DNA of 64,000 nt, taken from positions 17,252 through 81,251 of the forward strand of contig JAZRZA010000019.1 in NCBI GenBank assembly GCA_045601045.1. The letters run 5' to 3'. This stretch comes from UBA1181 sp045601045. GTDB taxonomy: Bacteria; Bacteroidota; Bacteroidia; Bacteroidales; Paludibacteraceae. A program made the position numbers and the translations under genes. The notes under the pieces were generated by a model, which was not told the DNA's origin, searched no databases, and worked only from the letters and a program-made list of their open reading frames with translations. Below are positions 34,752-42,307 of this stretch, in pieces (position 1 is the stretch's first letter; every line of letters starts with the position of its first letter).

Positions 34752-35141
34752 TTAGTATATAATGTGGAGTTTCTCGTCCGCCGTGAAGATGGTCGCAATG
34801 GTGAACAGGCGGTCCTTCGTGGCCTCCGAGATCTCCCTCTTGATGCCACGCTCCAGATTGTCGGGGTCGTTTGCGACTCCGTCAATGAACGAGGCGTGGT
34901 CTATGAAGTGCTTGACCAGCTTCTCGGTATCCGCCTTCGTCTTCGCGTCAACCTTGTTCATGAAGATACCTTCTTGGTTTGGTACAACCACGACATAATC
35001 GTCGTTCTTGCTGATAATCTCCTTTTGGATGAATTGTCTTTCGATAGCCATGTTCTTGGCGATTCTTTCGTTCTCCTGCTCAATCTGCTCTTTGGTGAGC
35101 GGTGGCATCTCGTCATAATATTCGAATGGTTCTATTATCAT
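34752..35141 (-). CDS. Hypothetical acidic protein
   Basis: 129 residues, not recognised. No signal peptide or membrane helix. The N-terminal third is a charged helical stretch (PPLTKEQIEQENERIAKNMAIE, in part), then a short beta-like YVVVVPNQEGIF and a helical C-terminal half. The overlapping plus-strand frame (34764-35348) has a less protein-like composition. A minus-strand TACATTTG at 35179-35172 sits 31 bases before the start and fits a -7 box. The 213 bases downstream (34539-34751) hold no gene; the only structure seen is a 5-bp hairpin CTACG/CGTAG at 34704-34720. Confidence 0.6.
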   Translation of the reverse strand: MIIEPFEYYDEMPPLTKEQIEQENERIAKNMAIERQFIQKEIISKNDDYVVVVPNQEGIFMNKVDAKTKADTEKLVKHFIDHASFIDGVANDPDNLERGIKREISEATKDRLFTIATIFTADEKLHIIY

Positions 35142-35475
35142 ATCAAAAATGTTTTAATGGTTTCTTCTTCGCAAATGTACAAAAAGTTTTCGTATAATAA
35201 AGAAAAGTCATGTATAAGTAGGTTGTTTGTGAAAGTATTGTTTTGTGAAAAACATGCGACTACAGTGGTTTTGCGCCACCGAAAAATTAGGCTCGTGCCT
35301 CGGAAAATTCTTCAGGATATCAATGGAACAGGATTGGGTAATGTTTGAGAAGTGATCAATGTGTTTTGATGCAATGGACAGAATGTTCCCGATTTGGCGA
35401 TTGCGTCATATAAAAACTGAACTTTTTGCTTTGGTTTTTCCGTAATATTTATAACTTTGCGAAAAATTTGGGCAA
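35142..35475. other. 334-base intergenic region
   Basis: No convincing gene is seen. It holds the -7-like box of the minus-strand gene at 35172-35179 and the promoter of the coiled-coil gene at 35430-35459. Two small hairpins lie close together in the middle, GTGG/CCAC at 35265-35279 and AGGC/GCCT at 35289-35300, without a T-run; a small RNA there is possible but unsupported. Confidence 0.5.
35430..35459 (+). promoter_or_regulatory. Promoter of the coiled-coil/zapA unit
   Basis: TTTG (35430-35433), 18 bases, then TAACTTTG (35452-35459). Predicted start just before the ATG at 35476, so the leader is about 10 bases. Confidence 0.65.
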
Positions 35476-35772
35476 ATGGCAGTTTCGCAGAACGATTTGT
35501 TGAGTGACCTGGAAGCGAAGGTCAGATATCTCATGACACGCTACGAAGCGTTGGAAAAGGAGAGGAAAAGATTGGAAGATGATCTGCGGGAGTGTAAGGA
35601 GGAGCGCGATTTGGCGAGAGCGATGGAGTTCAAGTGGCGGGATCAATATTATAATTTATTGACTGCTAAAACGATATCCACCTCTGAAGATGAGGCGAAA
35701 AAGACGTTGTCTCGATTGTCCAATATGGAGCGGGAGATAGATAAGTGCATTAAAATGCTGCTTGAGGAATAA
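35476..35772 (+). CDS. Coiled-coil protein upstream of zapA
   Basis: 98 residues, almost all predicted alpha-helical coiled coil: leucines in heptad spacing with many Glu, Lys and Arg from about residue 6 to 60, a short break (TAKTISTSED), then a second helix. No signal peptide. Its place directly before zapA under one promoter suggests a division role, perhaps like ZapB, which is also a short coiled coil; there is no sequence proof of that. Confidence 0.7.
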   Translation: MAVSQNDLLSDLEAKVRYLMTRYEALEKERKRLEDDLRECKEERDLARAMEFKWRDQYYNLLTAKTISTSEDEAKKTLSRLSNMEREIDKCIKMLLEE

Positions 35773-35800
35773 TGATTTAGATTATAATGATTTAGATTAT
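35771..35800 (+). repeat. Perfect 15-bp tandem duplication between the coiled-coil gene and zapA
   Basis: AATGATTTAGATTAT occurs at 35771-35785 and again at 35786-35800. The pair fills the whole gap from the stop codon of the first gene to the zapA ATG. Confidence 0.9.
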
Positions 35801-36095
35801 GGCCGATAAGAGAACTATCAACCTAGAGTTGGTCGGAAAACGATATCAAATGCAGTGCTCTGATAAAGATGAGCCTTTGTATCGTGAGGCGGCCGCTCTG
35901 ATAAAAGATGAATATCAGAACTATGTCAAAAGGTTCGGCAATAATAGCAGTGTGAAGGAGGAGGATATCATAGCCTATACTTTACTCGCATTGGCGTTGA
36001 AACTAAAAAGCAGCGATATGGATAAGGCAGACGCATTGAAAAGAATGGATTCTTTGACGTCGGACTTGTCCAATTTCCTAGAACATCATAAGTGA
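35799..36095 (+). CDS. zapA: Cell division protein ZapA
   Basis: 98 residues. The N-terminal NLELVGKRYQMQCSDKDEPLYREAA (in part) is the ZapA globular domain, followed by a long helix (about 50-98) for tetramer formation. ZapA bundles FtsZ filaments at the division site. The gene starts 26 bases after the coiled-coil gene, inside a tandem repeat, and is followed by a terminator before rny. Confidence 0.9.
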   Translation: MADKRTINLELVGKRYQMQCSDKDEPLYREAAALIKDEYQNYVKRFGNNSSVKEEDIIAYTLLALALKLKSSDMDKADALKRMDSLTSDLSNFLEHHK

Positions 36096-36120
36096 TACCG
36101 TCTTTTTGGTGAAGATAACC

Positions 36121-36164
36121 CGCATTTCTCTTGAGTTTAGCCCTCAAGGGTGATGCGTTTTTTT
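36121..36164 (+). terminator. Terminator after zapA
   Basis: A two-part stem: CGCAT (36121-36125) with ATGCG (36153-36157), an internal loop, and CTTGAG (36130-36135) with CTCAAG (36143-36148), then seven T. Confidence 0.8.
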
Positions 36165-36191
36165 ATATATATAATTTTATTTTAATACATC

Positions 36192-37721
36192 ATGAATGTT
36201 ATATTGATAATTGCCGGATTCGTTATCGGTGGTGTCGTGACATGGGTCGTTTTGAATACGATCTTGAAGTCGCGTTCCGAGAAGATTCTGAAGGATGCTG
36301 AGGCAGAGGCGACGAAGATGCGTGACGAGAAGATGCGTGAGGCGAGTCAAAAGTATCGAGAACTAAAAAATGAGTATGATTCGCAGTGCAATCAGCATAA
36401 TGCGAAGATGCAGCAGTTCGAGTCTAGATTGAAACAACGTGAGATGCAGTTGAATCAATCTCAATCCGAGTTGCAGAAAAGTAAGGCTGAGAACGAGAAT
36501 TTGAGGGACAACCTTAATAATCAGTTGGATATTGTTAATTCTCGTAAGCAGGAGTTGGAGAAGTTGAACCGTATGGCCAGCGAGCGTTTGGAGACCATTT
36601 CAGGTCTTTCCGCTGCTGAGGCGAAGGAGAAATTGATTGAGGCTTTGAAAGAGGAGGCTAAGACCGATGCGATGTCTTACGTGAATGAGATCATGGAGGA
36701 GGCCAAGATGACGGCCAATAAGGAGGCGAAGAGAATTGTGGTGCAAACCATCCAACGTGTCGCTACCGAGGCTGCCATTGAGAATTCCGTTACTGTTTTC
36801 AATATTGATTCTGATGAAATCAAGGGACGCATTATCGGTCGTGAGGGTAGAAATATCCGAGCTTTGGAGGCTGCTACCGGTGTGGAGATCATCGTGGATG
36901 ATACCCCAGAGGCAATTGTCCTTTCCGCATTTGATCCAGTTCGCCGTGAGGTGGCTCGCTTAGCGCTTCACCAATTGGTGACGGATGGTCGTATCCACCC
37001 AGCCCGTATTGAGGAGGTGGTCGCTAAGGTAAAGAAACAAGTGGAGGAGGAGATCGTTGAGACCGGTAAGCGTACCACGATCGATTTGGGTGTACATGGT
37101 TTGCATCCTGATTTGGTGAGATTGATCGGTAAGATGAAATACCGTTCTTCATACGGTCAAAACTTGTTGCAACATGCTCGTGAGACCGCTAATCTTTGTG
37201 CGGTGATGGCTTCTGAGTTGGGTCTTAACCCTAAGAAGGCGAAACGTGCTGGTTTGTTGCACGATATTGGTAAAGTGCCTGATGATGAGCCAGAGTTGCC
37301 ACACGCAATCTTGGGTATGAAGTTGGCTGAGAAGTATAAGGAGAAACCTGAGATCTGCAACGCCATCGGTGCTCACCACGATGAGATTGAGATGGAGAGC
37401 TTGCTTTCTCCTATTGTACAAGCCTGTGACGCTATTTCTGGCGCGAGACCAGGTGCTCGCCGCGAGATTGTGGAGGCTTACATCAAGCGTTTGAATGATC
37501 TTGAGAAGTTGGCGCTCTCTTATCCGGGAGTTGTGAAGACTTACGCGATCCAAGCGGGTCGTGAGCTTCGCGTGATTGTAGGTGCGGACAAGATCGACGA
37601 TAAGGAGATCGAGACATTGTCATACGAGATCGCTAAAAAGATCCAAGATGAGATGACCTATCCAGGTCAGGTGAAGATTACTGTTATTCGTGAGACAAGA
37701 GCGGTAAGTTTCGCTAAATAA
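36192..37721 (+). CDS. rny: Ribonuclease Y
   Basis: 509 residues. Domains in order: one N-terminal membrane helix (about 3-22), a long coiled coil (about 30-200), a KH RNA-binding domain with GRIIGREGRNIRALE (about 213-228), and an HD domain with LLHDIGKVPDD (about 352-362) and AHHDEIE, which carries the metal site. It is a membrane-bound endonuclease that starts mRNA decay. Full length, all key residues present. Confidence 0.96.
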   Translation: MNVILIIAGFVIGGVVTWVVLNTILKSRSEKILKDAEAEATKMRDEKMREASQKYRELKNEYDSQCNQHNAKMQQFESRLKQREMQLNQSQSELQKSKAENENLRDNLNNQLDIVNSRKQELEKLNRMASERLETISGLSAAEAKEKLIEALKEEAKTDAMSYVNEIMEEAKMTANKEAKRIVVQTIQRVATEAAIENSVTVFNIDSDEIKGRIIGREGRNIRALEAATGVEIIVDDTPEAIVLSAFDPVRREVARLALHQLVTDGRIHPARIEEVVAKVKKQVEEEIVETGKRTTIDLGVHGLHPDLVRLIGKMKYRSSYGQNLLQHARETANLCAVMASELGLNPKKAKRAGLLHDIGKVPDDEPELPHAILGMKLAEKYKEKPEICNAIGAHHDEIEMESLLSPIVQACDAISGARPGARREIVEAYIKRLNDLEKLALSYPGVVKTYAIQAGRELRVIVGADKIDDKEIETLSYEIAKKIQDEMTYPGQVKITVIRETRAVSFAK

Positions 37722-37738
37722 TCGAAAAAATAACAATG

Positions 37739-37770
37739 AGGCGCCATGGTTTGACTGTGGCGCCTTTTTT
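37739..37770 (+). terminator. Terminator after rny
   Basis: AGGCGCCA (37739-37746) pairs with TGGCGCCT (37758-37765), loop of 11, T-run 37765-37770. Confidence 0.88.
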
Positions 37771-37801
37771 ACCATAATAGCGTTATTTAAGAAGATTCAA
37801 T

Positions 37802-38746
37802 ATGCTGATTAATATCCTTTTTATTCTAATTGGTTTCGTTCTTCTTGTGAAGTGTGGAGACTATTTGGTGGATGGCGCTGTGGCCATTGCGCGACGTGCG
37901 AAGTTGAGCCCGATGGTGATTGGCTTGACCGTAATCGGTTTTGGTACCTCCACGCCAGAATTCTTGGTGAGTTTGAATGCTGCCATTGCTGGAAATCCAG
38001 GTATTGCGATTGGAAACGTTGTCGGTTCTAACATTGCCAATATATCCTTGATTTTGGGCGCGACCGGTTTGATTGTCGCTTGCAAAACCGATAAGCGAAC
38101 TTTGAGCGTTGATATGCCCTTTATGGTGGGCGCTTGTCTTTTGCTCGCTATTGTGGGTATGACGGGTACGATATCCAGAGTGGATGGTATTATCGGATTT
38201 TTGATGTTGGTAAGTTTCGTCACCTATCAAATTTGTTCTTCTCGTAAAGAGAATGGCGCGGAAGAACAGGAAGATAATGAGGAGAAGCCGATGGCTTTGT
38301 GGTTGGCGTTTGTGATGGTGGTGGTCTCTATCGCGGCGATGATCGGAGGTGCCCACCTTTTGGTGAAGGGCGCGAGCGGTATCGCCTCTGCTTTGGGTGT
38401 CTCTGATAGTGTGATTGGTTTGACCGTTGTGGCGGTGGGAACTAGTTTGCCGGAACTATTCGCTTCTGTGTTGTCCGCCCGTAAGGGAGAGACGGATATG
38501 GCGATTGGTAATATCATCGGAAGCGTCTCTTTCAATGTATTGAGCGTAGTTGGACTATCTTCCGCCATTTGCCCGATAGAGAATAGTGACCAAGGATTCT
38601 TCGCGCATTATGTTTTGATGGTGCTATTGGCTTTCTTGTTGTGGTTCTTCTTGTGCACGAAACGTACGTTGGAACGATGGGAGGGAGGCGTTTTGCTCTC
38701 CATCTATATCGGATTTATCGCCTACACGGTCTTTACGGCCGCCTAA
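37802..38746 (+). CDS. Calcium/sodium antiporter (CaCA family)
   Basis: 314 residues, about ten membrane helices in two inverted halves. The two alpha-repeats are clear: GFGTSTPEFLVS with GNVVGSNIANI in the first half (about 43-90) and AVGTSLPELFASVLSARKG with GNIIGSVSFN in the second (about 210-250); their Glu and Asn/Ser residues coordinate the ions. It is close to E. coli YrbG. It likely exports calcium in exchange for sodium or protons at the inner membrane. Single gene between two terminators. Confidence 0.92.
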   Translation: MLINILFILIGFVLLVKCGDYLVDGAVAIARRAKLSPMVIGLTVIGFGTSTPEFLVSLNAAIAGNPGIAIGNVVGSNIANISLILGATGLIVACKTDKRTLSVDMPFMVGACLLLAIVGMTGTISRVDGIIGFLMLVSFVTYQICSSRKENGAEEQEDNEEKPMALWLAFVMVVVSIAAMIGGAHLLVKGASGIASALGVSDSVIGLTVVAVGTSLPELFASVLSARKGETDMAIGNIIGSVSFNVLSVVGLSSAICPIENSDQGFFAHYVLMVLLAFLLWFFLCTKRTLERWEGGVLLSIYIGFIAYTVFTAA

Positions 38747-38766
38747 GGCAAATCTGTGGATAGAAT

Positions 38767-38797
38767 AAGCGGTGGGGATTCCTTCACCGCTTTTTTT
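38767..38797 (+). terminator. Terminator after the antiporter gene
   Basis: AAGCGGTG (38767-38774) pairs with CACCGCTT (38785-38792), loop of 10, T-run to 38797. Confidence 0.88.
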
Positions 38798-38858
38798 GTC
38801 TTCTCCTTTTGTGGAAATATGTTATCTTCGCGATTGTAACACTTATTGAATTTTGACC

Positions 38859-41800
38859 ATGTTTCACTTTGATTTAAGTAAAAAAATAGTTGGTGTACCT
38901 GTGGCGGTCTTAATTTCCGTATGGGTCTCCGTGGCGGTTCCGGTTCATATTAATTCAGGAAATCCCGCCTATCCTTTCCCTCAGTTTCTTGAGTATGCTT
39001 GTGGCGGTAATTTGGGAACGGAAAATCCTGAGGGATTGACGCATATCGAGATGGAGCGTTACATCCGTACCGCTTACCAACAGCACGCCAATGAGTTTGA
39101 ATATACGGGCGAAGAGCATGAGGGCATCAAGTATATATGGACTCCCTATAAGGCTGCTTATGACTGTTCTGAGGGAGATGGCTACGCATTGCTCGCCGCC
39201 GCTTATATGGCGGATAAGGTGACCTTCGATGGCTATTGGATGGCGACCCACGACAAACGTCGTGTGAAGACGAAGCGTTATAAGGATTGCTCTGACAATG
39301 CGCCCAATTATGAGTTCAGTGACTATTCCATTAGCGATGGCGCCGACGAGGGAGGGGATACCGCGGCGGATGGAGACGTGGATATCGCCTTGGCGCTCTA
39401 TGTGGCCTATAAACAGTGGGGCGAATTCATGCTCAATAGCAAGGGCGAGAAGGTGCTGGACGCTTGTGGTAATCCGATTAGTTACAAGCAGGAGATGATT
39501 GAGGTTATCCGTGGTTTGGTGGCTTTGAGTTTCGCGGATAAAGGTAAAAATCCTGCGCGGGTGAATACCGGTTTGATTGGTTTGGATGGTTATCCCCGTG
39601 GTGGAAATACATGGAAAGAACAGACGGATTGGGCTTTGCAAGAGGCTAATTACGCCACGGTGGACGGTGTGAAGGTTTACCCGCTCTTCGCTGCGGAGGG
39701 TGGAGAGAAACAGCACATCGATTATTGCGCGCCAGCCTATTTCCGAGAGTTCCATGACCTGTTGCTGGAGATGGCCAAGGAGGTGGGCGCTACTGCTGAA
39801 TGGGAGGCTGAACAATTCCGTCGCGGTGAGGCCGCTTCGGATTGGTTGATAGGCGATTTGATCGCTAAAAGTAAAACCTCTCTGCCTACGGCTGGCTGGA
39901 ATACGGTGAGCCGTGACGGAAAGCAGACCACTTACAGCAACTTCCAGGATGGCGAGGATTACCGTTGCCCTTGGCGTACCATTAGTAACTATGTTTGGCA
40001 TGGACATCCGGGCTATACATGGGATCCTTCCGCTCATCAGGTGACGGAGGGAAGCAATAAGTATGAGTATGACGCCGCGGTGAAGATGTCCGATTATATG
40101 CGAGATCCTGCCCATTGGGGGGCCTCGTCTAATTGCTATACCAAGGGAGATAAGAAGATTCCTTATTCTGGGCCTAGAATGATGGGTTGGCAAATCGATC
40201 CGATCACAGGCGAGACGTTGGATGACAAGAACTCCTCCGCTTTGGGTATGCAAAAGGGTGCTGCCGCATTTGCCGCTGTCGGCGCGCAAGATTACGAGTT
40301 GATGGGTGACCTCTTCAAGGTCATATACGAGAACTGGGACGCCAGTGGCAAGACGGATGATGGCCAATGGATCTCTAACTATATGAGTGGCTGGTTCCGC
40401 CAGACGGGTTTGATGGCCCTGACAGGAAATTATCCCGCCCCTTCCCAAATGGTCGCTCAGCCTAATTTGAAGATTTACAAGGCGATCAAGGATAGCATGT
40501 CGGTTTGCCATGCGGGAGATACGGTCACTTATTTGCTCTCTTTCCGTAACTTCGGTTCTGTGGCTGCGGAATATGTTGAGGTGAAAGAGCAGTTGCCAAG
40601 CGACTTCATCTTCCTGGATGGGGATGGCAACTACGATGCCTCCACCCATACTGTGACATGGAACATAGCGACCGTGGCTGGATTCAGGAGTGATGATGTG
40701 GTGGGCGATGCGTTGGATCTCACTGCTCCTAATTTGGCCAAGACCATGGGCACCCTCTCTTACCGTTGTGTGGCGAAACCGGGTGCCAGAGGCGCTTATA
40801 AGACGGTGACGAAAATCTCTTGCGCCAATGGCTTGGGAAGCGAGTGCAATGAGTATCCCAATTATGCGACCGCTACCATGCAACGCAACCTTATTGAGGT
40901 AATCCCTACTGGATTGCGTGTGGAGAAATCAGCGGACAAGACCACGGTGACCAAGGGAGATTTGGTCAATTTCGAGGTGAAGATTTCCAACGATACAATT
41001 CCTGATTTGGTGGGTGGCCGTTCCCACGTCAATGTGGCGGTGGCCGATATCGATAAGGGTGCTCAATATAATTTGATGTTTAAGATCTACCATGATGCGG
41101 TGGAACCTTACATCGACAATGGTAATTACCGTGTGACGGTTTTCAAAGATTTGAAGGATGCTACCAACCTGCAGTGCAGTTTCGATTTGTTGGAGGGTAC
41201 CCAAAACGGCGCAACAATGGGAAGCAATGCGTCCGATTTTAAGTTTAAGGATGAGGTGTTGTCGGATGGAACCCATATGTTCTTTGTCCAATTCCCTCAC
41301 GCATTGGCCGCCTCCACCTACTTCTTGAATGAAATGGCGGGTGCCGCAAAGTTCAATTGCGAAGGAACTAAATATCCGTTGCGTGTCGTGGCTCGCTTCT
41401 ACGACGCAAGTTGGAAGAGTTTGAATTGGTCGAAGGGATGGTCTGTGCTTAATACCGATAGTGATGAAGGTTACTTCTTCCCTGTGACACCCTCTTACCA
41501 ATCCTCCGCGGATCCACAGCCGGTGGATAAATTGTTGCGTACGGCTTGCGACGAGGTTTCGAAGTTGACCAAGAATGTCTTGGTGGAGGAGTTCGATGGT
41601 TACGTTTGGCGAAAAGTTTTGGGCGACTCTCCGTTCGTCAATGGCTCCGACGCGAAGAGCGTGGTGGTGAAGGATACCATCCCGTTGGGTTATCGGTTGA
41701 AGGAGTTGAACGAGATGGCGGGACTCTCTTATGAGGAGGCCGATGGCAAGCCTTATGCGGGTATCGTCACCTATACAAGACCAAGTGTGCTGCCTTTGGG

Positions 41801-42095
41801 TGGAGAGGATAAATTCTCTTATACGCTTCTATACGAAGGCTCGAAATCCGCTACCAGTGCCGCTGGCTGTCTTGTCACTTCGGATAAAGAGCGTGTGAAT
41901 GCGGTTCCAGTGGTTCTCACGGATAGCGAACGTACCGGTGTGGCGGAAGTCGTCGATTCGCAGGATCCGTATGTGGATGTTTACAATGCCTTGGGCGTCA
42001 GGTTAAAGAGCCGTGTGCTCGAATCCGAGGCGTTGGAGGGATTGGAGAATGGTGCCTATGTGGTGGGCGGCAAGGTGAGGGTCGTTAAGAATTAA
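38859..42095 (+). CDS. Secreted GH8-like glycoside hydrolase with DUF11 domains and T9SS type A end
   Basis: 1078 residues from the ATG at 38859 (a TTG two codons earlier is unlikely). Signal peptide about 1-27, then a domain like glycoside hydrolase family 8 (about 28-530; endoglucanase, chitosanase, xylanase): the general-acid Glu105 in SEGDGY and Asp171 in AADGDVDIALALYVAYKQW, which nearly fits the GH8 signature. The position of the catalytic base seems to be Glu366 (GEDYRCPWR). A DUF11-like domain follows (about 545-670), then a second one with an unrecognised ~190-residue insert holding EPYIDNGNYR (about 715-905), and a short T9SS type A-like end (VYNALGVRL ... GAYVVGGKVRVVKN). It should be exported to the cell surface and cut beta-glycans. 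The next gene is a larger paralogue. Confidence 0.8.
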   Translation: MFHFDLSKKIVGVPVAVLISVWVSVAVPVHINSGNPAYPFPQFLEYACGGNLGTENPEGLTHIEMERYIRTAYQQHANEFEYTGEEHEGIKYIWTPYKAAYDCSEGDGYALLAAAYMADKVTFDGYWMATHDKRRVKTKRYKDCSDNAPNYEFSDYSISDGADEGGDTAADGDVDIALALYVAYKQWGEFMLNSKGEKVLDACGNPISYKQEMIEVIRGLVALSFADKGKNPARVNTGLIGLDGYPRGGNTWKEQTDWALQEANYATVDGVKVYPLFAAEGGEKQHIDYCAPAYFREFHDLLLEMAKEVGATAEWEAEQFRRGEAASDWLIGDLIAKSKTSLPTAGWNTVSRDGKQTTYSNFQDGEDYRCPWRTISNYVWHGHPGYTWDPSAHQVTEGSNKYEYDAAVKMSDYMRDPAHWGASSNCYTKGDKKIPYSGPRMMGWQIDPITGETLDDKNSSALGMQKGAAAFAAVGAQDYELMGDLFKVIYENWDASGKTDDGQWISNYMSGWFRQTGLMALTGNYPAPSQMVAQPNLKIYKAIKDSMSVCHAGDTVTYLLSFRNFGSVAAEYVEVKEQLPSDFIFLDGDGNYDASTHTVTWNIATVAGFRSDDVVGDALDLTAPNLAKTMGTLSYRCVAKPGARGAYKTVTKISCANGLGSECNEYPNYATATMQRNLIEVIPTGLRVEKSADKTTVTKGDLVNFEVKISNDTIPDLVGGRSHVNVAVADIDKGAQYNLMFKIYHDAVEPYIDNGNYRVTVFKDLKDATNLQCSFDLLEGTQNGATMGSNASDFKFKDEVLSDGTHMFFVQFPHALAASTYFLNEMAGAAKFNCEGTKYPLRVVARFYDASWKSLNWSKGWSVLNTDSDEGYFFPVTPSYQSSADPQPVDKLLRTACDEVSKLTKNVLVEEFDGYVWRKVLGDSPFVNGSDAKSVVVKDTIPLGYRLKELNEMAGLSYEEADGKPYAGIVTYTRPSVLPLGGEDKFSYTLLYEGSKSATSAAGCLVTSDKERVNAVPVVLTDSERTGVAEVVDSQDPYVDVYNALGVRLKSRVLESEALEGLENGAYVVGGKVRVVKN

Positions 42096-42142
42096 GAGTT
42101 AAGGGTTGAACCGTTCGTTTGACGAGGTCAGATGACTTTTTA

Positions 42143-42169
42143 GGGCATCTCATGCGGGATGCCCTTTTT
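42143..42169 (+). terminator. Terminator after the first GH8-like gene
   Basis: GGGCATC (42143-42149) pairs with GATGCCC (42158-42164), loop of 8, then five T. Confidence 0.85.
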
Positions 42170-42253
42170 GTTTTGTGGATTTTATTCAGTGATTTCGTGA
42201 GAAATGTTGTGAAAATCAAATGTTAATTCTTATTAACCTTTGTCTGAAAATGC

Positions 42254-42261
42254 TATATTTG
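42254..42261 (+). promoter_or_regulatory. Candidate -7 element of the second GH8-like gene
   Basis: TATATTTG fits TAnnTTTG and lies 47 bases before the ATG. The nearest TTTG (42239-42242) is only 11 bases upstream, too close for the usual -33 position. Confidence 0.4.
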
Positions 42262-42307
42262 CAATTTATAAGGAATATAATAGGTTATCTAAACATAATT
42301 AAACCTC

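Noticed and set aside
35221..35340. Small RNA gene in the 334-base gap
   Set aside because: Two short hairpins exist, but there is no promoter-terminator pair around them.
34764..35348. A 194-codon plus-strand frame opposite the hypothetical acidic protein
   Set aside because: Its composition is less protein-like and it runs on into intergenic DNA; the minus-strand frame has a -7 box and a balanced composition. Some doubt remains.
36096..36191. Possible 6S RNA downstream of zapA, its place in E. coli
   Set aside because: Only 96 bases are available, and they are explained by a two-part terminator hairpin.
38955..40883. A 642-codon open frame antisense to the first GH8-like gene
   Set aside because: It mirrors the coding frame of a well-supported gene, has no signal peptide or domain, and is rich in His, Ile and Arg as expected from the complement of this codon use.
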